From the NCBI GenBank assembly GCA_008000375.1, contig SMOI01000079.1, forward strand, positions 1 through 21,547: DNA of 21,547 nt. Reading direction: 5' to 3'. The notes beneath the pieces are model-generated. The model did not search any database and was not told the origin of the DNA. It saw only the letters and a program-made list of their open reading frames with translations. Below, piece by piece: positions 7,809 to 16,422 of this stretch. Position numbers and translations under genes: made by a program. The first letter of the stretch is position 1; every line of letters begins with the position of its first letter. This DNA is from Poteriospumella lacustris. Taxonomy: Eukaryota; Sar; Chrysophyceae; Chromulinales; Dinobryaceae.

Positions 7809-10509
7809 TTACTCTTCCATGGCACCGTCCTCTACATCAATCTTCTCGTCGATATTGCTAGTCGCAGGCTCTTCGACAACTTGAGCAAGATCAGCTTCAA
7901 CTTCTTCTGGCGTTCCTTCATTTTGCTCTTCGGCGTCATAGCTGATTCCCGCTAAGACATCGTCCGTTTCGTCGGTGACAGATGTCGTTGGTACTTCTGC
8001 AACCTCCTCACTCGATTCAGCCGCTTCGCCCTCGTCAGTCCCATCAGCTTCGCCCTCCTCTCCTTCCTCGCCTTCTTCACCCTCCTCCAGCTCCTCTTCG
8101 GAGCTCTTCTCCTCAGTCGAGTTTCCATCTTGTTCTTCACCTTCTTCCCCGTCTTCGACGTCCATGGATTCAGAATGACTAGATAGCTTCGCTGCTGCGG
8201 GTGGACGACCGATAAGTTCTTCTCCCGATTCAGGCTCCTTTTCTTCCGCTTCCTCTGGTTGCTCTGGCTTGGGCACAGGCTCTGGTAAATTCTTGAACTT
8301 GCGAAGACCCTAAAGAAAGAGAAACACACGACATGCAATGACTGAATGCGACGACAACTGCACGTTTGTTTGCCAACGAACCTTGCCCAAGTCACCATCA
8401 AGCATCACATCAAATGTGCTTAAATCTCTCTCTGACAACATTCGTCGCGTGCGCCAGCAGTACAAGCTAAAGACAACGATAAGACTTCCAGCTTTAAAGG
8501 ATCGACCACATCACAGGATCACTTACTGATTGTGTTTGGGATGATACTCTTCGTCAATGCCGCAGTCCGGATCGTCAGCATCGATATACTCTTGAATTTT
8601 ATCGGCGAAATGAGTGTCTGAATGCTCCCATTGACTGGCGACTTGCTTGATATTGGCATCAGAGCAATCGAAAGTATAGGGCCGTGACGGAAGAGCCCGT
8701 CGCATCTCTTTCTTTGCCTCTGCTGCAGCGACGGCCGTCAGGGCTTCATCGGCCTTTCGCTTCAATCCCGCGATACAGATCTTTTCAGTCTTCTCAAAGG
8801 GATTGGAGCCTGTAGACTTCCATCGAATCCAGTTTTCTTCTCGCTCCAGAATACGATGTACCACCGCCACCAAATCGGCACTCATCTTTCCAGGAATAGC
8901 TTCGATGATACCCTTCGCATCATTGTGCAGCGTGATGATATCTCTCAAAAAGTTGACTCGCTGTTCCACGGACGCAATCGTTGGCAACGATTTGACTCTA
9001 CAAAGAAGCAAACGACAATGAATCAGTGTCGTTCGACAGCAATTCCATTAATAGTCAACGAAATAGTAGACGTACTTGAGGTAATGAGTGAAGATGAGCA
9101 ACTGAATGGCCACTTGCTGCCTCAATTGTGGATCACGCAGTTGCAAGGCAAACAACTAACAATACATCATTTATCGAGTAAATAAAGCGCCCATTAAGCG
9201 AGACACGACACAAGAAACAAAATGAAAACAGTACCTGGCTAGACGTCAAGTACTTGGTTCCCTGGTAGACATTCGAGCCGCCGTCTTTGCCGTCATGCGA
9301 CGACGCAGCAGCTCCAGCATCGTTCTCAGCCAAGGAACTTGACTTCAGTAAATCGATAACAGCTCTGGCATTTGCAACAAAATCTGTCCAGGAAGGATTG
9401 CTTTGATCGAGTGCTTTGAACTCACTCGCGAAATATGTCTACAGAGATAAGGGATACCAAGTCAGTCAAACACCGGACGACAAATATGGCAAGGACACAT
9501 ACTTGTAGTTTCCAGAAGCCTTCATACAGTTGATACGTAATATGCAATTCATCAGATGCTTCTCCATCTTCTTGTGCGGATGACTACAGGAAGAAATGAT
9601 AACCAGCACGGTCAGCAGTCATATGTGGTAAAACGACTGATCGATCTCTTACCTCAACAGGAGATTCGCTCTTCACATTTGCATTAAAAACATCTCTGCT
9701 GTCGAAGAGAGTTACGTTTCCAGTGTTGATCTGCGAATAAAAGCAACCGGGAAAGTGAGTCAGGTTTCGACACAGACCGCAGCAGAGCACCACCAACTTA
9801 CTCTTCCAGCAATATTCGCAGCCGATTTCTCAGAAATAGGATAAACCGCCGCCAAAAATAGAAGTACACGACCACAAAACTATTTTTTGAAAACAATTAT
9901 GAGAACGAGGATCGCGTAGCAGCTACACATGGAGTGAAATACCTCAGTGTCGCACGACTTCGACAGTTTCTTCAGCAAGAAGTTGCAGGTTTTGAGCATA
10001 ATGAATTTTCCTTTGGGGAAGAGAGTTTCTGTCGTTAACTTCTCTGCAAGTCCTTCAAGCAAGGGCCAGATCTCTTTGGCCTGGGAGATGTTCTTATCTT
10101 CCAAAAAGTCGTCGATAAGCTGAAACGGTAAACGTGCGAACGCCGGGCATTTGGGGAAGATAGCCTCTGCGAAATCAACCGAAAAATGGATGAACTTCGC
10201 TGCTTCAGAGTTCATTAAACTTCCGGACTGTGGAATAGGAGTATGATAAGTGAAGTAAGACAGAGGATGCCACACTCGTCGCTATCAAAAGTCCCATACC
10301 TGAGCTTCTGCGAGAAGCTTCTCCATGTGCTGACGGAAAACGATTTCCAAATCGACAGCGAGGTCACTGTATACTGCATCTTCTTCATTGAATGGTAAGT
10401 GACTACGCAATGAATCGATGGAACAGGAAGAAGCATCGCTTTGGTACTGCTTCAGCGCAGTTTCTATGTTTCTGCTCAAGAGGCTTAACTGTTCCATGAG
10501 CAACACCAT
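7809..10509 (-). CDS. THOC1: THO complex subunit 1 (THOC1/HPR1) homologue
   Basis: Ten exons splice to 690 residues: 10509-10300, 10227-9943, 9879-9802, 9730-9653, 9583-9503, 9438-9235, 9155-9076, 8997-8527, 8466-8382 and 8309-7809. All junctions are GT-AG and the total stays in frame. The product follows the THOC1 order: LLKKLSKS, FCGRVLLFLA, YPISEKSA, NTGNVTLF, LYEGFWKLQ, KYLTSSQ, LQLRDPQLR, RILEREENWIRWK and a late YCWRTRRM segment. By family it belongs to the nuclear THO/TREX complex, which couples transcription elongation to mRNA export. The start follows an in-frame TGA and has A at -3 and G at +4. The C-terminal ~150 residues are a Glu/Asp/Ser-rich tail (EEGEEGEEGEE) where animal THOC1 carries a death domain. 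The gene is divergent from the F-box/Kelch gene. Confidence 0.93.
8310..10299 (-). other. Nine short introns of the THOC1 gene
   Basis: Introns lie at 10228-10299, 9880-9942, 9731-9801, 9584-9652, 9439-9502, 9156-9234, 8998-9075, 8467-8526 and 8310-8381, and are 60-79 bp long. Donors are GTATGG, GTATTT, GTAAGT, GTAAGA, GTATGT, GTACTG, GTACGT, GTAAGT and GTTCGT. Seven acceptors are TAG and two are CAG. Several carry a CTGAC-type branch point candidate. Seven introns are phase 0 and two are phase 2. The 85-bp exon at 8382-8466 is needed to keep the frame and restores a THOC1-like Trp/Arg motif. Confidence 0.9.
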
Positions 10510-10913
10510 TTTGAAACAAACTGACGAGGCAACGGCGCTCCAATCACCGCCTGCGCAGTCCTTTCAAAACCTCTTCGATTCCAGAACCAATCCTGGAAAG
10601 GAAAATGCTCGGTTATGAGCCAAACTTCGTTGGTGATTTCTCGTCGTCGGCTGTGGGCTCGAATCGTCCTTATTGTCGTCGCCATCATGTCGCCGTCGTT
10701 TTCGTCGCTTTGTTTGCATTGACATCCCAACAAATGACGTTTAAATTGCATGATAAGCGGACCATTCCTGGACCGGACCTTCAAACATCGCTTTGCTCAA
10801 CGAAAAACGAAAAGATTGGGCAACAAGAAGAGCATAACAGAAGCATCAAGAAGCATTCTGCTTGGTGACGTTCATCAAGAAGCTGTATAGTCGTCAATTA
10901 TCGAGAAGATGCG
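10510..10913. promoter_or_regulatory. Divergent promoter region between THOC1 and F-box/Kelch genes
   Basis: This 404-bp spacer separates two divergent start codons. Open frames overlap it on both strands (for example 10605-10868 on +), but they lack family motifs and overlap each other, so I do not call them. No strong repeat or structured element was seen. Promoter function is inferred from orientation. Confidence 0.4.
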
Positions 10914-12152
10914 ATGACACGATTTTTAGATCTTCCCGATTCGACCATTTTGATAGTATGCTACTACATCCTCCGGCTGGACAATCTTCGCGATATTGTG
11001 CAGCTTTATTCATCCTGCAAACAATTAAAGTTCCTTTTGCACGAGTTCTTCCTGCAGTTTATAAATGAAAATACATCCAGTATTATAAATCATGGTCATG
11101 CGGCGTCGTTGAAATCTTTGTACATATTGTTCACCCCGAAGTTATTTCTTCTGGGAGGCATGGTGACCAATCGTAAATGCCACATATTCCATCCTTCCTG
11201 TGGGAGATTTTCAAGAGGTATTGCAGGAACTGGCTTGAAGCGTGCCGATGAGTTTGATGTCGTCAATTACCGCGGTATCATTGTTGCCATCTCTGGGTCC
11301 GATGACTCCGCCGTTGGTAAGGTTGAAGCCTATCATGCTGAGAGTAACACTTGGTTTCTATGGCCATCACTTCCCAAGGCTCTGACGGCCATTTCATGTA
11401 CAGTTATTCCGGGTGGACCTATAGTCGTATCTGGAGGAACTGATCGAGCAGATATGAAAAGATCGCAAGAACTGTACTTTCTACGTCACCCTGGTCGTTT
11501 GGATTATTCTCAACGAGGAGTACAAGCATTTGTTGGATCTTGGGAGAGGCATGAATCTGTCCTGTTGAAAGGACGTTCACATCACAGTTCTATTGTCTTC
11601 CAAAGCGCTTTATGGATCGCAGGTGGTCTGGTTAGTGGAAGAATGGTTGCTACGAATACGGTAGAAACAGTTAATATCGTGACTGGCGTAGCCTCTACGG
11701 CGCCGCCGATGCTGCGACATCGCTTTTTGCCGAAGTTATTGTGCGTGGATAACCAGCTTTATGCGGTTGGGGGAGATGTGGAGGGTGTATCGTTGTCTGT
11801 GTGTTCCATTGAGCGCTATGATGCCTCGAAACAGCAGTGGATGTTCGTTACATTTTTTCCACAGCCAAGACGCCGAGTTCGTTGCGCTATCTCTGCTTCA
11901 GGAAATCGCATTTTTGTATTTGGTGGTTCAGATGGCGCTTCCATCTTGTCGTCCTGGGACTTCTTCGATGTTCGTGGAAAATACTGGGCATCTCAAATCC
12001 GTAGCATGATCAACGAAGACCCAGAAGCTCTATCCCACTTCAACATCAGCAATGAAGAGTTATGCTTCATTCAACAATTAAATTTGGACTCTATTCCTCA
12101 TCAACCTGATGGAATAAAGTCGGCTGCTGCCGTGTATTTCGCTCTACGGTAA
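10914..12152 (+). CDS. F-box-like / Kelch repeat protein
   Basis: This intronless gene encodes 412 residues. Residues about 5-50 (LPDSTILIVCYYIL, then a helical LYSSCKQLKFLL) fit an F-box-like fold, though the match is loose. Six Kelch-type blades follow, each with the hydrophobic run and Gly pair or equivalent: FLLGGM, IVAISGSDD, IVVSGGTD, LWIAGG, LYAVGG and IFVFGG. Tyr/Trp positions come later in the blades (KQQWMF, GKYWAS). Six blades suffice for a closed beta-propeller. By family, F-box/Kelch proteins are substrate receptors of SCF ubiquitin ligases; the F-box binds SKP1 and the propeller binds the substrate. The substrate is unknown. The start has G at -3. Confidence 0.85.
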   Translation: MTRFLDLPDSTILIVCYYILRLDNLRDIVQLYSSCKQLKFLLHEFFLQFINENTSSIINHGHAASLKSLYILFTPKLFLLGGMVTNRKCHIFHPSCGRFSRGIAGTGLKRADEFDVVNYRGIIVAISGSDDSAVGKVEAYHAESNTWFLWPSLPKALTAISCTVIPGGPIVVSGGTDRADMKRSQELYFLRHPGRLDYSQRGVQAFVGSWERHESVLLKGRSHHSSIVFQSALWIAGGLVSGRMVATNTVETVNIVTGVASTAPPMLRHRFLPKLLCVDNQLYAVGGDVEGVSLSVCSIERYDASKQQWMFVTFFPQPRRRVRCAISASGNRIFVFGGSDGASILSSWDFFDVRGKYWASQIRSMINEDPEALSHFNISNEELCFIQQLNLDSIPHQPDGIKSAAAVYFALR

Positions 12153-12621
12153 CTTGAAATGAGTCGTCAGTCCAGTTCGAAGAGAACTCAATATCGTTGT
12201 AAGTTGTCGAAAACTGTTGTAAAAGAGCCTCTATCTTTACTTTGGACAAATGTAAACGGAGATGAAGCATAAATGACGTACATCGAAATGTCCGCTATCC
12301 AAAATGTCCACTCAATCCGTCAACTCCGACATGGGACAGAACGGGAGAACGGGCGATGAACATGATGATGGCGATGAGGTCGGTCCACGGTCCAGCAGTC
12401 CATGTTGAATCAAGGAATGATTTCATTTCACTTGACAAGTCGCAAAGAACAGGGCATCTAAGTCACTTTGGAAGGTTCCGATGGCCTTTATGACACATCA
12501 ATAGTGCATTAGAGCGAAAGTAAAAGACGCCATCCAGAAATTGTAACCCGTTCACTCGGGTTCCATTTTTTTCGTTCCAACGTGGTTGAACCTTCAGTTC
12601 TTCAGCGCCCGCCAAGATATT
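12153..12621. promoter_or_regulatory. Intergenic region upstream of the exostosin/DUF3431-like gene
   Basis: This 469-bp region lies between two same-strand genes. It should hold the 3' end of the Kelch gene and the promoter of the next gene. A 44-codon ORF starts at about 12357 (MNMMMAM) and could be an upstream ORF; it has no recognised motif. A TCACTC followed by CCATTTTTTT about 50-70 bp before the start codon is vaguely like an initiator with a flanking T-rich element, but this is weak. Confidence 0.35.
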
Positions 12622-15600
12622 ATGGATTGTCATTCACACCATTTTGACGATCAATGCTTAAGATCAATGGCGAATACTCCGCCGTGGTCGGTTCGACTGT
12701 CTGTCCTTTCGATGAATCTCTTTTGTTGTTTGAACTTTTGGCTTCCCCGCATCGTTCCAAGATTTCATTTCGAAAACTACTGGCATCAAACGAATTTCAT
12801 TTATTATAATGGACTATGGGAAGATTTATTCCATCCCTCGTCGTCTTATATTGAAATAGCCCACGCAGAAACGGCGTCCGGATCGAACAACCATATCCCA
12901 CCACCGTACATAACGTTGGTAAAATCATCCGAAGAACTGTCAAGCTATTGTGGTGAAAATGCTGCAAAGTTTGTAGTGATTCTTGGGGCGAATGTAGACT
13001 CGCAAGAGCTGTTCGATAGTCCATGTGCGAAATCTGTTCTACAGTGGTACGCACCGGACGTAGAGCAATCCCTTTCACGGTCATCTCGCACCACTAAGTC
13101 CGCCAGTGTGAATTACAAGAGAATTCAAACACCAGCATCAATCCAAAGTCGAATTGAAGTCCTTCATCTGGGTGTGCGAAAGTCCTTTGCTCTTTCATTG
13201 CCATCCATTCTTCAGCGCGCTGAACAGGAATACAACTTTACAGAGATCCGCACCGATATTAATCAACGAATTATTCCTGTTCTGTGTTACTACGATGATC
13301 AAGCATCTTTTACTGATGGCAATCATGTGCGCAATCAATGTCGTGTGGTGTATTCTGATGTCGCAGAACTGTGTGACGTGTGCACCCTGATGGAGAAGTC
13401 TTCGGGAGATGCATACGCAATGCACTTGTTACGTTCTCAGTTCGCTCTCTTTATACCTGGACCGGAGTCATTTCCATCGCGCACATCAGCTTCGACAGAG
13501 GTTGCATCCTCATCTCGTATATGCTCGCAACTGATATCGTTTTGGATGGAGGCTGCGTTGCTGGGGAGCATTCCTGTCATTCCCTACAGCGCATCGGGCA
13601 GCGATTCTCTCGCCCATCGGTGTGCGAATCTAGGCCATCCATTCTTCTCCATGTATTCCAAAGCAAGACATGGAATAGCTGGCAACTTCACTGATCAGGC
13701 TCTACATCATATCCCACACGTTTCCGCTGCCGACTTGATGGGTTATCTGAAGCACTTTTCGTCAGCGGGCAATACGTCGCTGAGACTATCCACCATTGCT
13801 GCCCAGTTTTACTCCTCTAGGAGTGATGGAAGTACTTTCCTTCCCAGCCAACGATGGGATATCTCGCATCTCTTCATTGCGCCTCATTTGGCCCGTGTGG
13901 TTCCCTGGGCTGCGATCCAGGCGCATCTACCACGTCAACCTGACAAGATACAAGCCTTTCACGCCTTGTTGGATGTCCTTCGGCCCTATTTACAATCGCA
14001 TATTCGTTCAAAAACCCATCAAGTTCAAGCGATATGCCAGCTACAAGACTCACACGAAATCATGGCAACAAATACGGCTGTACAGCAACTGCACGAGAAA
14101 TTGGTGTATCGAGGGAGGTACTCACCACGAGCACGAACCAAATCAACGCCCAAAGCTGCTGCGCCGAATGGTGGTTCAACGCCACCATCACAGACATCCA
14201 CGATTGCAACCACTACCACTACCACTACTTCCACAACCGGTAACCACTCCACCGCCCGTACTCGGAGCATCGCCACCGTCGCATTACAACGACCACTGCG
14301 TCCTCATCGGTCTTTACTCAAGACAGCAGAGCACACGACAACGTATGCCAATCAAACGTCCCCGATAGCATCATGGCTACCATCAGGATCAAGTCTAGAA
14401 ATGGTGTTACCTCGTTGTTGTGAAACGTTCGAAGGTGATTTGATGTGGCTGGACAAAGTGCTGAGTGCGGTGCTGGCTTCGTCGCCGACGAAGGCGTCCC
14501 CATCCACCGATGCTCATTTGCCTACGATTCATATATCGCTTTATTACAAGTGCCCACACTGTTTACCGCGTCGCTATGCTCGAACATGGCAAGAAACGAT
14601 TGTTGGACCGATGATTGAGAAACTGCGATGTCCAGCAAACCCTTCTCAGCCCACCGCTTGTCTCAACCACACGACGACGAATAGTTATTCCCAGGACGAT
14701 GCTTATCAACAAATCCTTCGTCGGCGAGGTATCTTGTTGATCGATGACGGTGTCCTGCGTCTACAGTCGCACGTAGCGAAGGATCCAGAGTCTACGCCAC
14801 TTGTCGCCGAGAACATCGGCGATGGACACTACGTGACGTCGGTTGGTCGGTTACGGTTGCATGAAATCCCTGCCTTCGATTGGCAAAGCAATGGCAAAGA
14901 AGCCACGGTAAGGTTACATCTTGGTTGTGTGCTGCGTGTGTAGCTGTAACTCATTAACGGTCTGTGTACTGTGATGGTAGGCGTATCTACAACACTTGCG
15001 CGATCGCCATGCAACGCTCGCGACGTATACCTTCTTTCTGCACACGCAGCCTGCGCACCACTTACAATTTGGCCGTTTCTTACGTTTGTTGTTGTATCTG
15101 CATACGTGTGCGATGCCTCCATCGTCTGCAACAGCACGACCAGCAGGGGCAGCAACCTCGTGGCCGTTCCCAGTGATTGACTTCATTCCGTTGAACTACC
15201 GATGGTTCGCAGGCGTTTGGGCGCATATGCCTGAAAGGTACGGGGAGTCTTCCACACTGATTGATGCAGTGTCTCTCATCGTGCGTGTCATACTGTGTGC
15301 TCCACAGATGCACCCTGGCAGTGTTGCACTATTTGTTTCGCAGTTCGACCGCATCGCAGTATTACATCGCAGGCGATGAAGTACGGGCGTTACCAGGCAT
15401 CAACGACATTCGCACGTTTCTACAGCAGGTACCCATGGCTTCGGGAGTAGATGCACAGTTCGTTGTGTCGCGTGCAACGTTGCAACAACGTCCAGCCTCG
15501 TTTTATGGGCGTCTCTACGACCTGTTGACCCATGAAGTCACCACGGTTGTCAATGCCTCCATTGCCGCCACCGCTGTGGATCAACATCGTGAACGAGAAG

Positions 15601-15906
15601 TCTTTCGCCACTGTCGAAAGCTATGCCGTGGGGACGGAAGTCGCATCGGCTTATGAACGTCTCTGGCCACATTTCTTTCGCGCGGTCGTCGTCGCACCCC
15701 GTGGTGACAGCAACAATAACAGCAGCAGCAGTAGTGGCAGCACAGATTCATTGACGCATATTGATCCCTTGAATCATAAGTTCAAAGCGGGCTCCGCTGA
15801 AGAGCGAGCGTTTTCCAGTCCGTTGGCCTTACCGGATTTCCCTCATTGTTGTCGGGCACAATTGCCCAAGTTCGTGTGGTATGATCCAACGGAAGGAGTC
15901 GCGTAG
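12622..15906 (+). CDS. Exostosin-like (GT47-type) and DUF3431-like fusion protein, frame change in last exon
   Basis: Exons are 12622-14907, 14981-15237 and 15308 onwards; the last exon needs a 3n+1 skip near 15537-15620 to stay open to 15906. With the best candidate intron there (15537-15597) the product is about 1026 residues. The ATG at 12622 has A at -3 and G at +4; the open frame upstream begins only with TTG. Residues about 30-52 are hydrophobic and could be a type II membrane anchor. Around 268-330, a LLRSQFALFIPG stretch followed by FWMEAALLGSIPVIPYS resembles the C-terminal exostosin/GT47 motif. After a Ser/Thr-rich linker (about 500-590), DUF3431-like features appear: RCCETFEGDLMWLD, GKEATAYLQHL, QFVVSRATLQQRP with FYGRLYDLL, and AYERLWPHFF. 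A Golgi or ER glycosyltransferase is likely but not proven. Confidence 0.7.
14205..14245 (+). repeat. ACC/ACT trinucleotide run encoding poly-Thr
   Basis: An (ACNACN)-type run within the linker between the exostosin-like and DUF3431-like parts encodes a Thr-rich stretch broken only by Ser. Such tracts are common in extracytoplasmic linkers and could be O-glycosylated; that is inference. Confidence 0.6.
14908..14980 (+). other. Spliceosomal intron 1 (73 bp) of the exostosin/DUF3431-like gene
   Basis: The donor is GTAAGG after a GCC ACG pair and the acceptor is GATGGTAG. Removal bypasses the in-frame TAG at 14941 and joins GKEAT to AYLQHL, a stretch conserved in DUF3431 proteins (phase 0). Confidence 0.9.
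15238..15307 (+). other. Spliceosomal intron 2 (70 bp) of the exostosin/DUF3431-like gene
   Basis: The donor is GTACGG after GAA AG and the acceptor is CTCCACAG. The phase 2 junction restores an Arg codon and enters the frame that encodes QFVVSRATL. Confidence 0.85.
15710..15746 (+). repeat. AAC/AGC trinucleotide-rich run encoding Asn/Ser
   Basis: A short AAC/AAT/AGC/AGT run in the last exon encodes an Asn/Ser stretch after the DUF3431-like core. It is low complexity and probably a flexible loop. Confidence 0.6.
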
Positions 15907-16422
15907 CACAGTCACTAAGACAATGACCGCTTGGCATCGAAGCCGCCGGGTGATCATGGGGCTTGGTGTGGGCGTAGGGAGGGTGCAAATGTTCAGTATT
16001 TACAGCATCGATCACTCTCGTGCACAGGAGCAAGACGAGAGCCTGCCGCGACCGCGTGCGACACGATCAACGAAACGAACATATACTACTCTACTGATGA
16101 TTGATGAGCGGGCAAGTCCACCGGACACTGGAGAAACACAAGACAAGAAAACAAAGACACAGCAGCTACACGGTAGATCGATGACAGGACGCTCGATGCT
16201 GCGGGGGGAGGGGGAAACGCAATGGGCAAACAATGTACTCACAAACCGTGGATACTTTTGGACAAACGACGTGGGATTCATTAATGGAAGAGGAGAGGAG
16301 AGTGGGGAAACGCAGCCCAACGAACGAACGAAGGGAGGGAGGGAAGGGAGGCTAGAACACACAGAATACACGGAGAGAAAAATGCGCTGTACACAAATGC
16401 GCTGAAGTACGATGGGTAGCAA
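15907..16422. other. Convergent intergenic region with purine-rich tract
   Basis: This 516-bp spacer lies between two convergent 3' ends. It is strikingly purine-rich on the + strand from about 16196 to 16382, with G runs and GGA/GAA repeats. Long open frames on both strands here (15881-16405 on +, 16012-16422 on -) reflect low stop-codon density in this composition and have no motifs. Confidence 0.5.
16333..16348 (+). repeat. G-quadruplex-type motif
   Basis: Four GGG runs are separated by one, one and two A residues (GGGAGGGAGGGAAGGG), matching the canonical G-quadruplex pattern. It lies 75 bp beyond the stop codon of the minus-strand gene, so the RNA of the exostosin/DUF3431-like gene would carry the G-rich strand if its 3' end extends this far. 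A role in 3'-end formation is speculative. Confidence 0.6.

Noticed and set aside
7952-8401. 149-codon Arg/Lys-rich ORF on the minus strand
   Set aside because: It is an alternative frame of the acidic last exon of THOC1; Glu-codon-rich DNA read out of frame gives Arg/Lys, and it crosses a supported intron.
10605-10868. 87-codon ORF on the + strand with a short hydrophobic stretch
   Set aside because: It lies in a divergent promoter, overlaps an opposite-strand ORF, and has no recognisable domain.
12690-12700. GGTTCGACT resembling a tRNA B-box
   Set aside because: It lies inside a well-supported coding exon, with no matching A-box or cloverleaf around it.
15881-16405. 174-codon + strand ORF and overlapping 136-codon - strand ORF (16012-16422)
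   Set aside because: Both arise from purine-rich, stop-poor composition between convergent genes; their products are low complexity.
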